DNA of 33,482 nucleotides from Planctomycetaceae bacterium (GTDB lineage: Bacteria > Planctomycetota > Planctomycetia > Pirellulales > Pirellulaceae), in assembly GCA_027487375.1 (NCBI GenBank), contig JAIYDQ010000219.1, positions 1 through 33,482 of the forward strand. Reading direction: 5' to 3'. The notes beneath the pieces were generated by a model. The model saw only the letters and a list, made by a program, of their open reading frames with translations, was not told where the DNA came from and searched no databases. This document shows, one piece after another, positions 27,158 to 33,482 of this stretch (its first letter is position 1; the number at the start of each line of letters is the position of its first letter). The position numbers and the translations under genes are program-made.

Positions 27158-28246
27158 ATGTCACCCAGCACTCCGGCGGCCAGTGAACTCGATCAATACG
27201 ATTTTGATTTGCCTCGCGAGTTAATCGCCCAAGAACCGCTGGCACAACGCGTCGACTCTCGAATGATGGTCATCCATCGAGAGACCCAAACAATCGAGCA
27301 CGCCCACGTACGCGATTTGCCTGATTACTTGAAGGCGGGTGATACCCTTGTCGTCAATGATTCCAAGGTTATTCCGGCGCGGCTTATCGGGCGGCGGACG
27401 CTCACCGGGGGGCGTTGGGAAGGGCTGTTCCTTCGACAGGACGAGTCTGGCGTCGCGGAACTGCTATGTAAGACCCGTGGCTCGATGGAGATAGGTGAAA
27501 CAGTCACAATCAATGACCTGGAAGGTCGCGACCAAGGGCGGCTTATTTTCCTGGGCTTAGGCGAACAGGGAAGAATGCTAATGAGGCCGGAGTTGCCTGA
27601 GCCTTGGTTCACACTACTGGATCGCTGTGGTCGCGTTCCCCTTCCGCCATACATCCGCGACGGCCAAATGGTGGACGATGATAAAAAGCGATACCAAACC
27701 GTGTATGCGAGAGTAGCTGGATCCGTTGCAGCACCCACTGCGGGACTCCATTTCACTCCGGAATTGATTCAGCGTACGCGCTCAGCAGGGATGGCACTTG
27801 TGGCAGTAACGTTGCACGTTGGAATTGGAACATTTCGGCCGATTCAGGTTGATCGACTTGATGAACATCGAATGCACAGCGAATACGGTGAGATTACGAG
27901 TTCGGTTGCAAAACGTCTACAACTCACAAGATCCGAGGGCAGAAGAATCATCGCGATCGGAACAACTTCGGTTCGTGTCTTGGAAACTGCCGCAGCGCGT
28001 GCAAAATCGCTATCTCCAGATCGTGTCATCGATGAATGGTCAGGCGAGACGGATATCTTCATCAAGCCCGGCCACCAATTTCAAGCAGTCGATGGACTGC
28101 TTACCAACTTCCATCTTCCCAAAAGCAGTTTGATCGTATTGGTATCGGCACTGGCGGGGCATCAACTTGTTATGAAAGCCTACCGGGAAGCTATTGCCGA
28201 GCGATACCGTTTTTATTCTTACGGCGATTGCATGCTGATTCTTTAG
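27158..28246 (+). CDS. queA: S-adenosylmethionine:tRNA ribosyltransferase-isomerase
   Basis: Cytoplasmic enzyme of queuosine synthesis that transfers and isomerises the ribosyl part of S-adenosylmethionine onto 7-aminomethyl-7-deazaguanine in tRNA, giving epoxyqueuosine. The 362-residue protein shows the family blocks YDFDLPRELIAQEP (N-terminus), GDTLVVNDSKVIPARLIGRR, RCGRVPLPPYI, RYQTVYARVAGSVAAPTAGLHFT, LHVGIGTFRPI, HRMHSEYGEI, AIGTTSVRVLE, TDIFIKPGHQFQAVDGLLTNFHLPKSSLIVLVSAL and the ending RFYSYGDCMLI. Length is usual. I chose the ATG at 27158, which gives the normal N-terminus; the longer frame starts with a TTG and adds 13 unconserved residues. There is no Shine-Dalgarno motif. Other queuosine genes are not in the window, so the gene stands alone. 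Confidence 0.97.
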   Translation: MSPSTPAASELDQYDFDLPRELIAQEPLAQRVDSRMMVIHRETQTIEHAHVRDLPDYLKAGDTLVVNDSKVIPARLIGRRTLTGGRWEGLFLRQDESGVAELLCKTRGSMEIGETVTINDLEGRDQGRLIFLGLGEQGRMLMRPELPEPWFTLLDRCGRVPLPPYIRDGQMVDDDKKRYQTVYARVAGSVAAPTAGLHFTPELIQRTRSAGMALVAVTLHVGIGTFRPIQVDRLDEHRMHSEYGEITSSVAKRLQLTRSEGRRIIAIGTTSVRVLETAAARAKSLSPDRVIDEWSGETDIFIKPGHQFQAVDGLLTNFHLPKSSLIVLVSALAGHQLVMKAYREAIAERYRFYSYGDCMLIL

Positions 28247-28259
28247 CGAGCACAAACCC

Positions 28260-28274
28260 AAACACGCGGTGTTT
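28260..28274 (+). terminator. Possible queA terminator
   Basis: AAACAC-GCG-GTGTTT, followed by one more T to give four in a row, starts 14 bases after the queA stop. It is a six-pair hairpin with a T run, so it is short and weak as a rho-independent terminator. Confidence 0.35.
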
Positions 28275-28288
28275 TCGTCATGACACAA

Positions 28289-28440
28289 ACTAGATCGATT
28301 CTTAGGTTAATGTAGCTAATGATTGAGCACGATGACCCGTCGTAGGATAGGCTTCCAGCCTGTCAAGTTCGCTATCGACAGGCTGGAAGCCTATCCTACT
28401 GCAATCTGGCTAGCTACGACTACCTAAGAATTGCTCTAGT
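28289..28440. repeat. 152 bp nested inverted repeat after queA
   Basis: The centre is a perfect 23-base inverted repeat (28342-28364 and 28377-28399, arms with GGCTTCCAGCC and its complement) around a 12-base loop. Outer arms match in blocks: ACTAGA (28289-28294) with TCTAGT (28435-28440), ATTCTTAGGT with ACCTAAGAAT, and GTAGCTA with TAGCTAC. The whole is one long imperfect palindrome with no coding capacity. It looks like a miniature mobile element or REP-type structure. Confidence 0.65.
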
Positions 28441-28468
28441 GCTCGGTTCAGATTAGATTCTTAGATAG

Positions 28469-28488
28469 CGGAATTCTTACGAATTCCG
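28469..28488 (-). repeat. Hairpin with GUAA loop, 1 of cluster
   Basis: CGGAATTC-TTAC-GAATTCCG is an eight-pair perfect hairpin. On the minus-strand RNA, which runs from the metallopeptidase gene, the loop reads GUAA, a stable GNRA tetraloop. See the copies at 28524 and 28581. Confidence 0.55.
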
Positions 28489-28523
28489 ATGTTAGTGGAA
28501 ACGGCTGCCAAACCTACGGCATT

Positions 28524-28543
28524 CAGATGTCTTACGACATCTG
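28524..28543 (-). repeat. Hairpin with GUAA loop, 2 of cluster
   Basis: CAGATGTC-TTAC-GACATCTG has the same plan, eight pairs and a TTAC/GUAA loop, but a different stem sequence. The shared loop and length with unrelated stems suggest structure rather than sequence identity matters. Confidence 0.55.
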
Positions 28544-28580
28544 CTACGGGTATAAAATCATCAGCTCAGGTTTCATCAAC

Positions 28581-28596
28581 CGGTAGCTTACTACCG
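28581..28596 (-). repeat. Hairpin containing the metallopeptidase stop codon
   Basis: CGGTAG-CTTA-CTACCG has a six-pair stem. Read on the minus strand it is CGGTAGTAAGCTACCG; its TAG is the stop of the metallopeptidase gene and a second stop TAA follows it in frame. It could stabilise the 3' end or affect termination. Confidence 0.5.
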
Positions 28597-29880
28597 ATAC
28601 AACGATTGTCCGACCGACTCAATTGGCTGAGGATGACCAACCGAGTAGTCGTAATCAAACTTCAAGGCCTGCTCGGCGCCTTCAGAACCAATCGATGCGC
28701 TTAAGGAACTTTCGATCGAAGGTGGGTCAGCAGGAATCGTTCGGGGCGAAGCAACGCTGTTGGATTTAGCTTTCCCTGGCTCTTGAGTCGTTTGATTTAG
28801 CTGATCTCGATACCAACTACCGCCACTCGTCGGCGTTATCGCGCGATCATTCGTCGATTTTTGAATGGATGCCTGAGCTAGTTCTGGCGGTCGGTTTGTC
28901 GCGGCTACAGAGGCAACGCGTATCGGTTCAATCGTTGTTGGCAGTTGCGTTCCAATCAAACGTGGCCCGGCGGGATTCTTCACTGCCGCAACTGTCGCGG
29001 TTGCCGAGCGTCGCGAAACCATGAGCGCATCCGCAGTATGCTGAGCGACATCGCCGCCTCCATCATAAACCCATTTATTCCAAGCCGTTTGAAGCTTACC
29101 AATCATGGGGTAGCCGTAATGAGCTTCTGTAGCGGCAACCCAGTCCTCGGTACTTAATCCGGCTTCGAGAAATTTAACAAAGTGCTGTGGCCCACCCTGT
29201 GCGATAAGAAAACTTGTGACGCTGTATCCTTGTGCATAAAGCGGCATAATATCCGAGGGATAATCCTTGAGAGTAAACATGGTTGCGAAAGGAATACCAC
29301 GTCCAGAAGACAAGAAGCGGATGAGGAATTGATCATGCTTAGACCGTTCGCTTCCGTGTTCGACCGTTGTACATGCTCCTTCATCCGCCCAACGTGGGAC
29401 AGTTTTATTGAGCGGAGCAAAATGCGTTGCTAGGACTGTATGCGTGATCTCGTGCGGTAGAACGCTATCAAGTATCCGCTCTTGGGACCCAGTAACATTC
29501 ATCCGCCAGTCTCGAATAGTTCGATTGCCAGGAACAAATGTTGTACTTCCTCCAGCCCCTAAGTTAGGTGCAGCCGACACGGTGATCGGACATGGTTGGG
29601 ACCAAGCTGGCAACGGATGTCCAAGCCAATAGATTGCAAGGTCATTGCGCTGCTTTTCAGCCGCCTGAGCAACCTTGCCAGCAAAAGTTGGATCCGAACA
29701 GATAACGATAAAGTTTTGAGTTCGAACTGCGGTCGGTTGACGCGACATCCCAACTACTGAAGCTATAGGACCAGTACTACCTGGCCAAGATTGCCCTGAA
29801 GCATTTTCAACATTCGCAAAAGTTACCAAATTCAAAATAGCGACGAAGACGAGATTCCGAGGACTTGTTTTGGCATCCAT
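28591..29880 (-). CDS. Secreted zinc metallopeptidase-like protein (gluzincin, HEITH)
   Basis: Exported 429-residue protein that is probably a zinc peptidase. A signal peptide is likely (about 9-29, LVFVAILNLVTFANVENASG). Residues 60-135 form an N-terminal domain. The active-site motif is LPHEITHTVL with His143, Glu144 and His147, followed 21 residues later by WADEGACT, whose Glu168 fits the third zinc ligand in the gluzincin pattern. The helical part continues to about 280 (YAQGYSVTSFLIAQGG, FVKFLEAGL), like the peptidase-MA family. The last 150 residues are Ser/Thr/Pro/Ala-rich and look disordered. GGAG lies about 12 bases before the ATG at 29880. A 13-base palindromic repeat overlaps the start. 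The stop is inside a hairpin. Substrate unknown; a peptidase role is from the motif alone. Confidence 0.8.
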   Translation of the reverse strand: MDAKTSPRNLVFVAILNLVTFANVENASGQSWPGSTGPIASVVGMSRQPTAVRTQNFIVICSDPTFAGKVAQAAEKQRNDLAIYWLGHPLPAWSQPCPITVSAAPNLGAGGSTTFVPGNRTIRDWRMNVTGSQERILDSVLPHEITHTVLATHFAPLNKTVPRWADEGACTTVEHGSERSKHDQFLIRFLSSGRGIPFATMFTLKDYPSDIMPLYAQGYSVTSFLIAQGGPQHFVKFLEAGLSTEDWVAATEAHYGYPMIGKLQTAWNKWVYDGGGDVAQHTADALMVSRRSATATVAAVKNPAGPRLIGTQLPTTIEPIRVASVAATNRPPELAQASIQKSTNDRAITPTSGGSWYRDQLNQTTQEPGKAKSNSVASPRTIPADPPSIESSLSASIGSEGAEQALKFDYDYSVGHPQPIESVGQSLYR

Positions 29881-29883
29881 GCC
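29871..29883. promoter_or_regulatory. Palindromic direct repeat at the metallopeptidase start, copy 1
   Basis: TGGCATCCATGCC, containing the inverted repeat GGCAT-CC-ATGCC, overlaps the ATG of the metallopeptidase gene (CAT at 29878-29880). An identical 13-mer is at 29943-29955. Coding constraint shapes part of this copy, so a regulatory role is only possible. Confidence 0.35.
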
Positions 29884-30247
29884 GTATTTTGCTCCGGGAA
29901 GTATGACGAGATAGTTCGGTTCCGTTTAAGTGCGACTGCCACTGGCATCCATGCCAATTGCGAATCGACCCGATCTAGCCTCGACTTGGTGGTCTGATCT
30001 TTCGGTTGGAAGTCTACGAAGTGGACGAAAACATCCTCCAGGTCAATCTTGAGCAAATCTTCGGAATAATCGTTAAAAACCTCTCAAACGCTAGCACTTA
30101 ACAGTCTTTGTCCGAGAGCCGGAATCATTTACATGGCCGCGCAGTTAAGCGTCGGTAAGAGTTCTTAAGCCATCAACGCAAACCATCGGCGCGTATACGG
30201 TTTCGCGATTATTTTGGTAGCGACTTTGAGTTTTTAGACAAACCTTG
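29881..30247. other. Intergenic region between divergent metallopeptidase and membrane-protein genes
   Basis: 367 bases. It contains the second TGGCATCCATGCC (29943-29955). I see no clear promoter or small gene; the 75-codon frame from 30056 has no family motifs. Confidence 0.5.
29943..29955. promoter_or_regulatory. Palindromic direct repeat, copy 2
   Basis: Same 13 bases as 29871-29883, 72 bases away, here extended by one base to TGGCATCCATGCCA, a perfect 14-base palindrome. It lies 63 bases upstream of the metallopeptidase start, where an operator would be expected. Confidence 0.4.
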
Positions 30248-31879
30248 ATGAATCCAATTCCGAATTTATCGAAGACTTGGGCAGCCTCGAATCTGCTAAC
30301 GAATCGTCGCCGCGACGTCTTGCTTTATGCAGTTCTCGCGATCGCGACGGCTTCGATGTTTTTGGCGTATATCTCTCGAATGCACGATGTAACTCACGAT
30401 GCATTTCACGAAATGGCGTTAGCTCGTGAATGGTTTCTGACAGGGATACTTCCGACCGACGATCTCTTCGCGTACACGCCGACGGTTTCGCCTGCTGTTC
30501 ATCATGAATGGGCTACTGGAGTCGCTTTGTATTGGGTTTCCGCGATGAGTCCACTCGGGCTCGACGGCATGATTCTTTTGAAAATGATCCTTGTCGCAAC
30601 CTTAGGCGTGACTCTTTATCGCGTTGCACGAGGTAACGGAGCTCATCCAATCGTCTTCTTTTTGCTAGCTCCTATCGTCTTTCCCATGCTCTGGGTTGGG
30701 TTCGCGACACTCCGCGCTCAGCTATTCACTTTGGTGGCGATTGCGTTGACCTTACTCATGCTTCAATCAGATTGGCGAGGGGAGCGTAAATGGGTTTTTC
30801 TTTGGATTCCGTTGTATATCGTCTGGCTGAATTTACACGCGGGATTTGTTGTTGGATTAGGATTAGTCGGCTTTCATGTTCTGGAACGGCTACTGATCAT
30901 CGCCAAAAAAGAATTTCAGCAGGACGAGTCCAAATTCAAGCAAAACCAAGGTTTTTTGAAATCGTTTCAAAGCCTGCTGCTTTCGAAACAGCTTTATCGA
31001 AAAGCGTACGAAGAGCTTTGGCATTTGGTTGCCCTCGTTCCAATTGTCTTGTGTGGCCTATGCTTGAATCCTTGGGGATGGCAGTATGTGCCTTATCTCA
31101 TCAAGGCGATCACGATGCCGCGTCCGTTGATCTTGGAGTGGCAACCGATTTGGTTCACCTATGATCCGCTGACCACGCTGCTAACGTTTGGTTGCTCTGT
31201 TTTAATGATTGGTTACGCCGCTAAACAAAGACGTTGGGATCGACTCCGAGGCTGGCTCTTTTGCCTCTTAGCGGCGTACATGGCATTGAAGCATATTCGC
31301 CACGGTTCAATCTATGCAGTCGTTTGGCTCGCAATGGTTCCCGCGTGGATCACACCGACTCCGTTTGGAAGATCGCTTATCCGTTTCGTTAACAACACAC
31401 GTCAACGATGGCTTCAGTCTTCTGCGTTGGCAATCGCTGCTTCACTAGGATTTGCGTTTTATCAACCATTTTATCGGGCAACAGTTCCTGACGATGTCGC
31501 GCCATCTTCTTATGGCTTCCCGAAAGGAGCGGTTGATTACTTAGAATCCCATCAAGCCCACGGGAACGTAATGACTCCGTTCCATTGCGGAGCATATGTT
31601 TCATGGCGTTTGTATCCAGCGGTAAAAGTCAGCTTGGATGGTCGCTACGAAGTCGCTTATCAACCGCAAGTCATGGAACAACACCGAAGTTTTTATGAAG
31701 CCGCGCCGGGTTGGCAAGACACATTAACCGCGTATCAGCACGATTTTGTAATCGTGCCCAAAGATGCAGCAGTGTATTCGGCCTTGCGAAGCAGAACTGT
31801 GCCTGCGGCAGGGAGTTGGTCGTGCATCTACGAGGACGACTACTTTGCTCTTTTTAGCAGAATGGAAGTTGGCACCTAA
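30248..31879 (+). CDS. Polytopic membrane protein, GT-C/PMT-like glycosyltransferase candidate
   Basis: Integral inner-membrane protein of 543 residues. I count about ten hydrophobic segments, roughly at 25-43, 100-123, 130-148, 157-170, 183-210, 260-275, 315-331, 343-356, 360-375 and 398-415, then a soluble C-terminal domain of about 130 residues. The first outside loop has HDAFHEMALAREWFLTGILPTDDLFAYTPT, whose Asp/Glu spacing resembles the first loop of GT-C enzymes of the PMT/ArnT type. The second loop has AVHHEWATG, also seen in that clan. This suggests a transferase using a polyprenyl-phosphate sugar, but sequence does not prove catalysis. The start is the ATG at 30248 (a TTG precedes it directly). 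It lies after a divergent metallopeptidase gene and is convergent with sucD, 52 bases away. Confidence 0.8.
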   Translation: MNPIPNLSKTWAASNLLTNRRRDVLLYAVLAIATASMFLAYISRMHDVTHDAFHEMALAREWFLTGILPTDDLFAYTPTVSPAVHHEWATGVALYWVSAMSPLGLDGMILLKMILVATLGVTLYRVARGNGAHPIVFFLLAPIVFPMLWVGFATLRAQLFTLVAIALTLLMLQSDWRGERKWVFLWIPLYIVWLNLHAGFVVGLGLVGFHVLERLLIIAKKEFQQDESKFKQNQGFLKSFQSLLLSKQLYRKAYEELWHLVALVPIVLCGLCLNPWGWQYVPYLIKAITMPRPLILEWQPIWFTYDPLTTLLTFGCSVLMIGYAAKQRRWDRLRGWLFCLLAAYMALKHIRHGSIYAVVWLAMVPAWITPTPFGRSLIRFVNNTRQRWLQSSALAIAASLGFAFYQPFYRATVPDDVAPSSYGFPKGAVDYLESHQAHGNVMTPFHCGAYVSWRLYPAVKVSLDGRYEVAYQPQVMEQHRSFYEAAPGWQDTLTAYQHDFVIVPKDAAVYSALRSRTVPAAGSWSCIYEDDYFALFSRMEVGT

Positions 31880-31885
31880 CCAACT
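31867..31885 (+). other. Hairpin overlapping the membrane-protein stop codon
   Basis: AGTTGG-CACCTAA-CCAACT, a six-pair perfect hairpin whose loop holds the stop codon TAA (31877-31879). No T run follows. Confidence 0.3.
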
Positions 31886-31902
31886 CCCGCATTGACTGAG
31901 AA

Positions 31903-31926
31903 GTTGTCTCTCCGATCGAGAACAAC
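31903..31926. terminator. Possible bidirectional terminator hairpin
   Basis: GTTGT-C-TCTC (31903-31912) pairs with GAGA-ACAAC (31918-31926) with one bulged base and a five-base loop, between the convergent membrane-protein and sucD genes. Neither side has a T run, so termination is only plausible from position. Confidence 0.3.
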
Positions 31927-31931
31927 CCCGA

Positions 31932-32810
31932 TTACTTGCGTCGCTTCATTGCTTCAGCAACTGCCTTGGCCATATCTGCTGGCGATGGCGCGACAACGAT
32001 ACCCGCAGCTTCCAAGGCCGCAACTTTTTCTGCTGCTGTACCTTTCCCGCCGCTGATGATCGCACCCGCGTGTCCCATGCGCTTACCTGGAGGTGCAGTC
32101 GCGCCGGCGATAAAGGCTGCTACAGGCTTCGTCACGTGCTTTGCAACGTATTCGGCTGCCTTTTCTTCCGCATCACCACCGATCTCACCGATCATCAGAA
32201 TGACTTCGGTTGCATCGTCCTTTTCGTACAACTCAAGCAAGTCAATCTGCGAAGTTCCAATGATTGGATCACCACCGATACCAACGCATGTTGACTGACC
32301 AAGCCCCAATTGCGAAGTTTGCCATACCGCTTCATAAGTCAGCGTACCGGAGCGACTCATGATGCCTACCGCACCAGGCTTATGAATGTATCCGGGCATA
32401 ATGCCGATCTTGCATTCGCCTGGAGTAATAATTCCTGGGCAATTGGGTCCGATGAGATACGAATTGCTTTTACGAACAACTTCGTAAACGTGAACCATAT
32501 CTAGAACAGGAACTCCTTCAGTGATCGCACAGATGACTTTGATTCCTGCATCGACCGCTTCGAGGATAGCGTCCGCCGTGAATGCGGGCGGAACGAATAT
32601 CATCGATGCATTGGCGCCCGTTTGTTCAACCGCTTCTTGAACGGTATCAAAAACAGGAAGCCCTTCAACCATCTCTCCCTTCTTGCCCGGTGTTACACCA
32701 CCGACCATCTTGGTCCCATACTCTTTGCAGCCTTTTGTATGAAAAGCGCCAGCTTTGCCTGTGATCCCTTGGCAGATCACCCGAGTTTCTTTGTTTACGA
32801 GAATGCTCAT
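31932..32810 (-). CDS. sucD: Succinate--CoA ligase, ADP/GDP-forming, alpha subunit
   Basis: Alpha subunit of succinyl-CoA synthetase, the substrate-level phosphorylation step of the TCA cycle, working with the beta subunit encoded upstream. The 292-residue protein has [17 protein letters not shown] (12-28, CoA-binding Rossmann start), [52 protein letters not shown] and the phosphorylated active-site His247 in [14 protein letters not shown], one residue from the E. coli position. The ATG at 32810 gives the standard N-terminus; an upstream in-frame start at 32870 would add 20 unconserved residues. There is no Shine-Dalgarno motif. It is read in the same direction as sucC, but 177 bases after it, with a stable hairpin between. 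Confidence 0.97.
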   Translation of the reverse strand: MSILVNKETRVICQGITGKAGAFHTKGCKEYGTKMVGGVTPGKKGEMVEGLPVFDTVQEAVEQTGANASMIFVPPAFTADAILEAVDAGIKVICAITEGVPVLDMVHVYEVVRKSNSYLIGPNCPGIITPGECKIGIMPGYIHKPGAVGIMSRSGTLTYEAVWQTSQLGLGQSTCVGIGGDPIIGTSQIDLLELYEKDDATEVILMIGEIGGDAEEKAAEYVAKHVTKPVAAFIAGATAPPGKRMGHAGAIISGGKGTAAEKVAALEAAGIVVAPSPADMAKAVAEAMKRRK

Positions 32811-32936
32811 GGAATGATTGATTTCGTTTCGTGTTGTCGAAGGCCGCTTAAAGATACGGCCGGTGAACATTGAATGGATTTGTGTAAGTTGATTAAATGC
32901 CGACGGCTTTTAACTCGATTTGTTTCTCTGGAGCAA

Positions 32937-32967
32937 GCTTGCCTTTGCAGTGAGATCAAAGGCAAGC
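32937..32967 (-). promoter_or_regulatory. Hairpin between sucC and sucD
   Basis: GCTTGCCTTTG (32937-32947), nine-base loop, CAAAGGCAAGC (32957-32967) is an 11-pair perfect stem, 20 bases after the sucC stop. No T run follows on the minus strand (TTGCTCC). It could be a processing, stability or partial termination signal that sets the sucC to sucD ratio; the role is inferred. Confidence 0.5.
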
Positions 32968-32987
32968 CGAACACTTTGATCAGCGGA

Positions 32988-33482
32988 TTACTTGACGGAA
33001 GCAACAACTTTCTTGGCCGCATCCGTGAGATCGTCCGCAGCGATAACCGCCAGGCCGCTCTCCTTCAGCATTCGCTTACCTTCTTCGACTTCGGTACCTT
33101 CCAATCGTACAACCAATGGCACCGTGAAGCCGACTTCTTTCGAAGCTTCGATCAAAGCAGTCGCAATCGTTGTGCAACGAGCGATACCACCGAAAATGTT
33201 GACCAGGATCGCTTTCACGTTTGGATCGGAAAGTATGATTCGGAAAGCTTCCGTAACTTGCTGCGTGTTGGCACCACCGCCCACGTCAAGGAAGTTTGCC
33301 GGAGCGCCGCCGTGATACTTGATAATGTCCATGGTCGCCATCGCGAGTCCAGCGCCATTAACCAAGCACGCGATATTTCCATCCAGCTTCACGTAGCTAA
33401 GACCAGTATTTGACGCTCGGACTTCGGCCGGCTCTTCCTCTGCCAAGTCTCGCAGTTCCTTAAGGTCAGGATGTCGGAACAT
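32988..33482 (-). CDS. sucC: Succinate--CoA ligase beta subunit (partial, N-terminus beyond the window)
   Basis: C-terminal 164 residues of the beta subunit of succinyl-CoA synthetase, which binds nucleotide and, with the alpha subunit, makes ATP or GTP from succinyl-CoA. The family is about 390 residues, so more than half lies beyond the window edge; the ATG at 33482 is an internal Met, not the start. Visible blocks are [40 protein letters not shown], and the nucleotide-loop motif [10 protein letters not shown], followed by [19 protein letters not shown], which is usual for the succinyl-CoA ligase family. The gene order sucC then sucD is standard. The 177-base gap and hairpin to sucD are unusual compared with the close or overlapping arrangement in many bacteria. 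Confidence 0.96.
   Translation of the reverse strand: MFRHPDLKELRDLAEEEPAEVRASNTGLSYVKLDGNIACLVNGAGLAMATMDIIKYHGGAPANFLDVGGGANTQQVTEAFRIILSDPNVKAILVNIFGGIARCTTIATALIEASKEVGFTVPLVVRLEGTEVEEGKRMLKESGLAVIAADDLTDAAKKVVASVK

Noticed and set aside
28036-28293. Frames over the end of queA on both strands
   Set aside because: Shadows of a gene with unmistakable family motifs.
29832-30056. 74-codon minus-strand frame upstream of the metallopeptidase
   Set aside because: Overlaps the metallopeptidase start in another frame and includes both TGGCATCCATGCC copies; no family similarity visible.

Overview
The window looks like a chromosome segment of a planctomycete, probably Pirellulaceae. The basis is the DUF1501 protein next to a giant cytochrome/WD40/DUF1549/DUF1553 protein, a secreted sulfatase, a DUF1080 protein, many exported proteins of unknown role, wide spacing between genes, moderate GC and few Shine-Dalgarno motifs. 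This is inferred from gene content; there is no rRNA or other direct taxonomic marker. I see no tRNA, rRNA or CRISPR.

Layout. (1) 1-5150, minus strand: a TetR-type regulator, a periplasmic adaptor and an RND pump (the pump's C-terminus is cut by the window edge). A three-half-site operator, CGTCA-N5-TGACG-N3-CGTCA, occurs once at the regulator promoter and once at the adaptor promoter, so the regulator probably represses both. (2) 5156-11402: a GT2 glycosyltransferase, a secreted alpha/beta hydrolase, a Uma2-family nuclease-like protein, a lipoprotein-like M20 amidohydrolase and an exported coiled-coil protein of unknown function. (3) 11481-18334: the DUF1501 and giant cytochrome-type pair. 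(4) 18692-21383: a secreted glycerophosphodiesterase, a sirtuin without the usual zinc cysteines, and a PP2C phosphatase. (5) 21940-25548, plus strand: sulfatase, secreted alpha/beta hydrolase with a fibronectin-like tail, and DUF1080 protein, probably an outward-facing carbohydrate/ester degradation cluster. (6) 25596-31879: a GT4 glycosyltransferase, queA, a secreted gluzincin-like metallopeptidase and a polytopic GT-C-like membrane protein. (7) 31932-33482: sucD and the end of sucC (TCA cycle).

The non-coding DNA is unusually structured. Two diverged copies of a 111-128 bp element have matching terminal inverted repeats and flanking TA dinucleotides; one copy supplies the stop codon of the Uma2 gene. 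A second short hairpin family also occurs twice. The DNA after queA holds a 152 bp nested inverted repeat and then three small hairpins, two with GUAA loops on the minus-strand RNA, the last one containing the stop codon of the metallopeptidase gene. The adaptive-looking parts are the efflux regulon, the secreted degradation genes and these repeats; queA and sucCD are ordinary housekeeping genes. I did not find a clear new multi-gene defence or biosynthetic system. The most original signals are the shared composite operator, the TA-flanked miniature element and the hairpin cluster at 28289-28596.
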